Origin: Aquatica leii
Lineage: Eukaryota > Arthropoda > Insecta > Coleoptera > Lampyridae
Direction: 5' to 3'
Assembly: GCA_035610365.1 (NCBI GenBank)
Contig: CM069437.1
Span: 56,382,093 to 56,446,092, forward strand
Length of the DNA stretch: 64,000 nucleotides
Under the pieces are notes generated by a model. The model saw only the letters and a list, made by a program, of their open reading frames with translations, had not been told where the DNA came from and did not search any database. A program made the translations under genes and the position numbers. Shown here one piece after another: positions 59,971-64,000 of the stretch; position 1 is the first letter of the stretch, and every line of letters begins with the position of its first letter.

Positions 59971-60312
59971 ACTGTATTTGATAAAACAACAAATAATACA
60001 ACATATACAACAAAGGTAAATTTAAACAATACTTAAAACTAAAACTATACAATTGTTATTATCTTTTAGGATGAATAAAAAACTATGATGTAAGAAAAAC
60101 ATAAAAAACTACTTACAAAAAACTTTCAAAACAAGTAGCGATAAATTCGCCAAACACAGTCAATGTTACAAATAATAATAAATAACACTAAACATAAATT
60201 ATAATTGATTTAAAAAACAAACAATACTTGGAACAACTCACAAACATCGCAAAGACCAAAAACAAACTAACCAAAAATGTTGGCACTGAAAGGTAATAGA
60301 TAAAAGTCGAGG

Positions 60313-60700
60313 TCATGACATTTTATTGATTAAGTTATTATAAACAGTACTAAGATTGTTAGTATCTGTATTAAAATGTAAGTTGTTGTTATGTTTTGTG
60401 ATAAAAATCATCTCAGATATCAATCTCTTATTATATTTAGGTTCCACATCTAAGATGATGGGGTTACAAAAATCGAAATTGTGGCCAGTATCAATATGAT
60501 GCAAAGCAAGAGCCGATTCTGCTTTTTTGTTTTTGCAATCGTATTGATGATTTTTAATCCGATTGATAGTTTTTTTGTTTTGTTTGCCCTATGTAACATT
60601 TGTTGCATCCCATGCACTCGATTCTGTATATAACATTGTGTTTGTCATATAACTTAGTTTTGTCTTTCGTTTTAGAATAAATTGTGTTGTAATAATAACA
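60313..60700 (-). pseudogene. Penelope-like GIY-YIG endonuclease, truncated
   Basis: Minus strand: KTKDKTKLYDKHNVIYRIEC, then GCNKCYIGQTKQ (the YIG half of the GIY-YIG motif, ~60600), KNHQYDC, ALHHIDTGHNFDF (~60500) and a conserved end NKRLISEMIFITKHNN up to the stop at 60313. One frame change near 60590. The domain would make the DNA nick used by these elements. Confidence 0.8.
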
Positions 60701-60790
60701 ACACTATTTACAACACCATTTATCATCATCAATGACACTTACCCCAGACCTGAATTTCTTTATCTTAAGTAACTGAACAATATACTACTT

Positions 60791-63320
60791 TAGTAATATT
60801 ATTTTTCGATCTGTCGAAGAGTGTAAGCTTACAATCATCGGACCGAATTCTGGTTTTGACTACGAATAATAATTAAAGATCGGAATCAAGTAATACAGCA
60901 ATTTGCATAAACTGAAGGTTGACTTATCGAATCGACTGTAAGTAAAATAGTAACAATATAATCTGCAAAGTGAAGCTAAACGCTTAAATAACGCTGACGG
61001 CATAGTAATATATAAATAAATATGTAGCATAGTTACAAAAGACATTCGAAGTAATAACGTTGAAGCGTAAATCGGTAAAGTACATCGAACTACATTTGAC
61101 AGGTAGCGGGTCGAAGTTCAATTTGAGCAAACATTTGCGATTATCAATCCCACGTCACTACACCTGTCTGAATCGGTCTACAAGGTGCGAGACACCATTA
61201 CTAAGGACATAAAACGGTCACCCCTTATAGTTGAGCTTGAGATAAGGCTTTCAATTGCTTTAAATCCGTAAATATACGTAGAAAATCTTCATTTCAGTAA
61301 AAACGAATTGAACGTACAAGGTTTCTATTAAAATCAAACCACTCACAGCGAAACTTTTAACAGAAAATGATGTTACATGACGTTATTTTGTATTGATTGA
61401 AAAAAATTATTCTAAATTAAAATTAACGGTTGCATTGTTCAACGACGCTACTGATTCTCCTTAGGATTGGGGATAAACGGTGTATCGCTGTCAAACGTTC
61501 ATTTTTTACAGGTTGGAAATCGCTGGTGAACGTTCGTGTACCTGAGCATTACTTTAAGACATCGGATGTGCTAGTACTCCAGGTATTGGTCGAATTCGAC
61601 GTTTTGGGTTAATTACGCGACGTTTCCAGCGAGTTTCGGGAGATTAATATGCTATTTTTGGGATTTGTATGTAATCTGTGGAGTTCACCTTGTTTAAAAT
61701 AATCGGAAGGAACGAGAGAAGACTCACAGCTATATCAGTATCGTATTACTTTGTTAAATTACTTTATGCACATTATTTGGTATAGCATAGGTCTTTTTGC
61801 ATTTATATTATTACTTTATCTGTGTCAGTCTTGTACGTGCTGCTTTTTTTCGTAGAGTAGAATTTTCTTATATGTAATTTGCTTCAATTACTCATTAACC
61901 GTCAGCCTTCAGTATATTAACCTGTTTTATGTAATAACGTTAGATCATACTGACTTAAATTTACTTTCAGTCGCAAACATTATATCACCTGTAACCATGT
62001 ATTGTCGTTGAGTATGTTGACGTGACATCCGTCAAATTTCTTCGATGATTTGGATTTGGTCATAGCCAAAGACAAAATAAAATTAACTGTTGTAGGTAAG
62101 CTTATATACCACGCATAGTTTCCGTTTTAAATCAAGTAAATGGAAGTCAGTACAATTCACGTAGCGTCGGTTTGGTAAGTTTCTGTACTCATATTTTACT
62201 TTTTTGTGCGATTCATTATTATCATTGTCGATTGTCGACTTATTTCGCGACTGGATAGTAGACGAGGTAGTTTGATCGAGTAATATTTATATTTAAATTA
62301 AAATCATTCACTTATAAAATTAGTTAGCAATTGAATATAAGTAGTTGTATGGTGGGTTGCCTGAACGGAAGGTCCTACATTGATATTATAGCTGTAATCC
62401 TACTACATAAGTCGATAAATCTCTAATTGTTATTGGTTTATTTTTCTCTGTTGATTTAAAAGACTATTCTCTCTTGAAATAAATATATTATTGTTAGAAG
62501 TTGTGTTTTGTCAATTTGTTCCCTTTAGTGATTGACAAATTTAAGCAAGTTCTGTTCTGGGTGATATCTACTTGTTTTGGCGCCTTTTAATTTAGTGCAG
62601 GATTAGCACACACAGACTAACGATCCGCTTGCTGATAGAACTGAATTAGTCGCCAGCAATCAAGTTGCGAGAAAGTTCTCGTAACAATGAATCGGCAGCA
62701 GGTTCCCACCGTCGAAACCAAATTACGCTGAAATATTTCATCGGTGGCATGCTAGTTATCAGTGCCGTACTAGGAATTTTATTAAACTATGTAAATGTGA
62801 AACGTTAACACTAATGACACGTAACACATTTAGATTATGTGATGGAAATAAATTCGAAGAATTAAATTGTATAAACCGCCGTTCTAAGACTATCCTTACA
62901 CGAAGAAAAACTCAAATTAAAATGTCAGCTTTGATTTGAGAAACATCGACATGTTTTGCAATGAATCTATGCTACTATATATTTTTTAATTTCCTGGACC
63001 AATAGTTATGTATTATATTATTTTAACAATTTGATTTTTGAATATCATTTAATGTACCAGGAACTAGTTTCGTGATAATTACTGTTTGGATACAAACCAA
63101 TTTAGAGGAACCTTCTCTAAAATCTCAATTTCAGTCAATCGAAAAATGCATTCTAAAAATATACTCAAATATGTATAATCCTCTATTTGAAAAGGTTTAT
63201 CAAATAATCAATATTTCAATTAAACGCACCTAGATCAGAAAGGTCAAAATCGTGGATAACGCTTATGGGCTTGCTTAATGTGAAGAGCATTTGTACTCTT
63301 TGAAACATTACTAACAATAA
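60791..63320. other. AT-rich stretch without a recognised gene
   Basis: No supported reading frame or repeat on either strand; may be intergenic or intronic. Confidence 0.45.
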
Positions 63321-63347
63321 AAAACCATAAATAAATAGTTAAAGCTC

Positions 63348-63353
63348 TTTATT
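63348..63353 (-). terminator. Polyadenylation signal for the gene at the right edge
   Basis: AATAAA on the minus strand, about 375 bp after the stop codon at 63727. Confidence 0.55.
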
Positions 63354-63726
63354 TACAAATATTATTTTGGCACAGCTATTAAAAAATTTAATGCACGTAT
63401 ACATACTTACAAACACATGAAACATAACAAAGGCAGAAAGATTTTCATACGGCGCATGCGTTTTAAGTACTTTTAATTATTTATAGTGCAATCCATGGCA
63501 GTTTATTACGTGTTTAAGCTCATTACACTACGTATTATTTATTACTTATTTAAAGAACAAAATAAACAGAAGTAGGTCAGTCAGTACATAGTTTAAAATA
63601 AATAGAATTTAGATAAAGTACAAAACAATAATAAACAAATTCAAAAATAGTCTTGGACTATATTTATAGTGTCTTAACAATTTTACACATAAAAATTTAG
63701 AATCACAAATTTGGACATTTGGAAAT

Positions 63727-64000
63727 CTATTTATAGTTGTTCCTGACCTCAATGACGACTGGTCCTGCAGAGCCATTTAGTTTCCGGTCGTTATAGTGAT
63801 AAGTGTGATTGGACCCTGGACCACCGCGATACCGACTTTTCGTTATAGATTTGGTTTCAGTAGACTCGATGGTTTCAAAACTTGTACCGTCTCTACTAGG
63901 TATTGTCTTTTTACTAAAACTTTGTACTGTGTTAGTTACAGTTGGACGTAGTGGGTCGTCATTGCGAGAACTGGTGTGGTAAGTCTCTGAAAAATCATTG
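63727..64000 (-). CDS. C-terminal exon of an unidentified host gene (partial)
   Basis: An open minus-strand frame runs in from the window edge and stops at 63727-63729, giving about 90 codons. It is rich in serine and threonine (TVTNTVQSFSKKTIPSRDGT, FETIESTETKSITKS), then RYRGGPGSNHTYHYNDRK and ends VVIEVRNNYK. The codon use is balanced and there are no stops, in contrast to the surrounding debris; a polyadenylation signal follows. I do not recognise the family. The low-complexity composition suggests an unstructured tail. Splicing upstream is outside the window. Confidence 0.6.
   Translation of the reverse strand, partial: NDFSETYHTSSRNDDPLRPTVTNTVQSFSKKTIPSRDGTSFETIESTETKSITKSRYRGGPGSNHTYHYNDRKLNGSAGPVVIEVRNNYK

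Larger units (their letters stand above)
59930..60790 (-). mobile_element. Penelope-like element, 3' fragment
   Basis: Minus strand. It contains the end of the reverse transcriptase region, the GIY-YIG endonuclease (60313-60700) and, about 350 bp further, a hammerhead-like motif near 59935-59967, the usual order at Penelope ends. The upstream RT is missing. Confidence 0.78.

Overview
The window is AT-rich invertebrate nuclear DNA. Two conserved eukaryotic housekeeping genes can be read with confidence: the proteasome deubiquitinase PSMD14/Rpn11 (minus strand, 32752-33792) and the SUMO-conjugating enzyme UBC9 (plus strand, four exons, 42007-55481). The introns of about 50 bp in PSMD14, the protein sequences and the mix of transposons fit an insect, and a beetle seems most likely. 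That last step is inference; no species marker is visible. A third host gene enters from the right edge on the minus strand (63727-64000, C-terminal end only, not identified). Almost everything else is mobile DNA in various states of decay.

Region 1 (1-12262) is a giant near-perfect palindrome. Two arms of about 6 kb (1-6040 and 6118-12152) flank a 77-bp unpaired centre. Each arm carries one copy of a long family-B (protein-primed type) DNA polymerase gene with an embedded endonuclease VII-like zinc/HNH module. The two genes converge on the centre. No integrase, capsid, ATPase or protease gene accompanies them, so this is a polymerase-only palindromic element, not a complete Polinton/Maverick. 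Its outer ends are arrays of a 20-bp repeat containing ACCGGAAGT. The left array is cut by the window edge. The two copies are identical over most of their length but diverge by about 8% in a 370-bp island (4380-4765 against 7400-7780).

Region 2 (15823-25464) is a three-layer transposon nest. The outer layer is a decayed DNA transposon whose protein combines a Mutator/Kolobok-type transposase-like region with a C-terminal YqaJ exonuclease domain. It is bounded by TTAA and a 14-bp inverted repeat. Inside it lie a young but internally deleted Ty3/gypsy-type LTR element (18284-21043, 214-bp LTRs, 5-bp target duplication CAATA) and an apparently intact pogo/jerky-type transposon (21491-24194, 614-aa transposase, TA duplication).

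Region 3 (25640-32150) holds a second copy of a dispersed non-coding repeat and a GC-rich, broken Jockey-like LINE, itself split by an unidentified 1.5-kb insertion.

Region 4 (32752-41999) holds PSMD14, then a mariner remnant interrupted near its end by a 2.76-kb TA-flanked IS630/Tc1-type element with GACGTCC-rich ends, and a small hAT-type MITE.

Region 5 (42007-55481) is UBC9. Its third intron, 12.9 kb long, is packed with remnants: Ty1/copia, two Tc1/mariner-type transposases, a TE-associated gene of unknown function, a LINE reverse transcriptase and another mariner.

Region 6 (55482-64000) has sparse relics, including two Penelope-like GIY-YIG fragments, one with a hammerhead-ribozyme-like motif, and the 3' end of the unidentified host gene.
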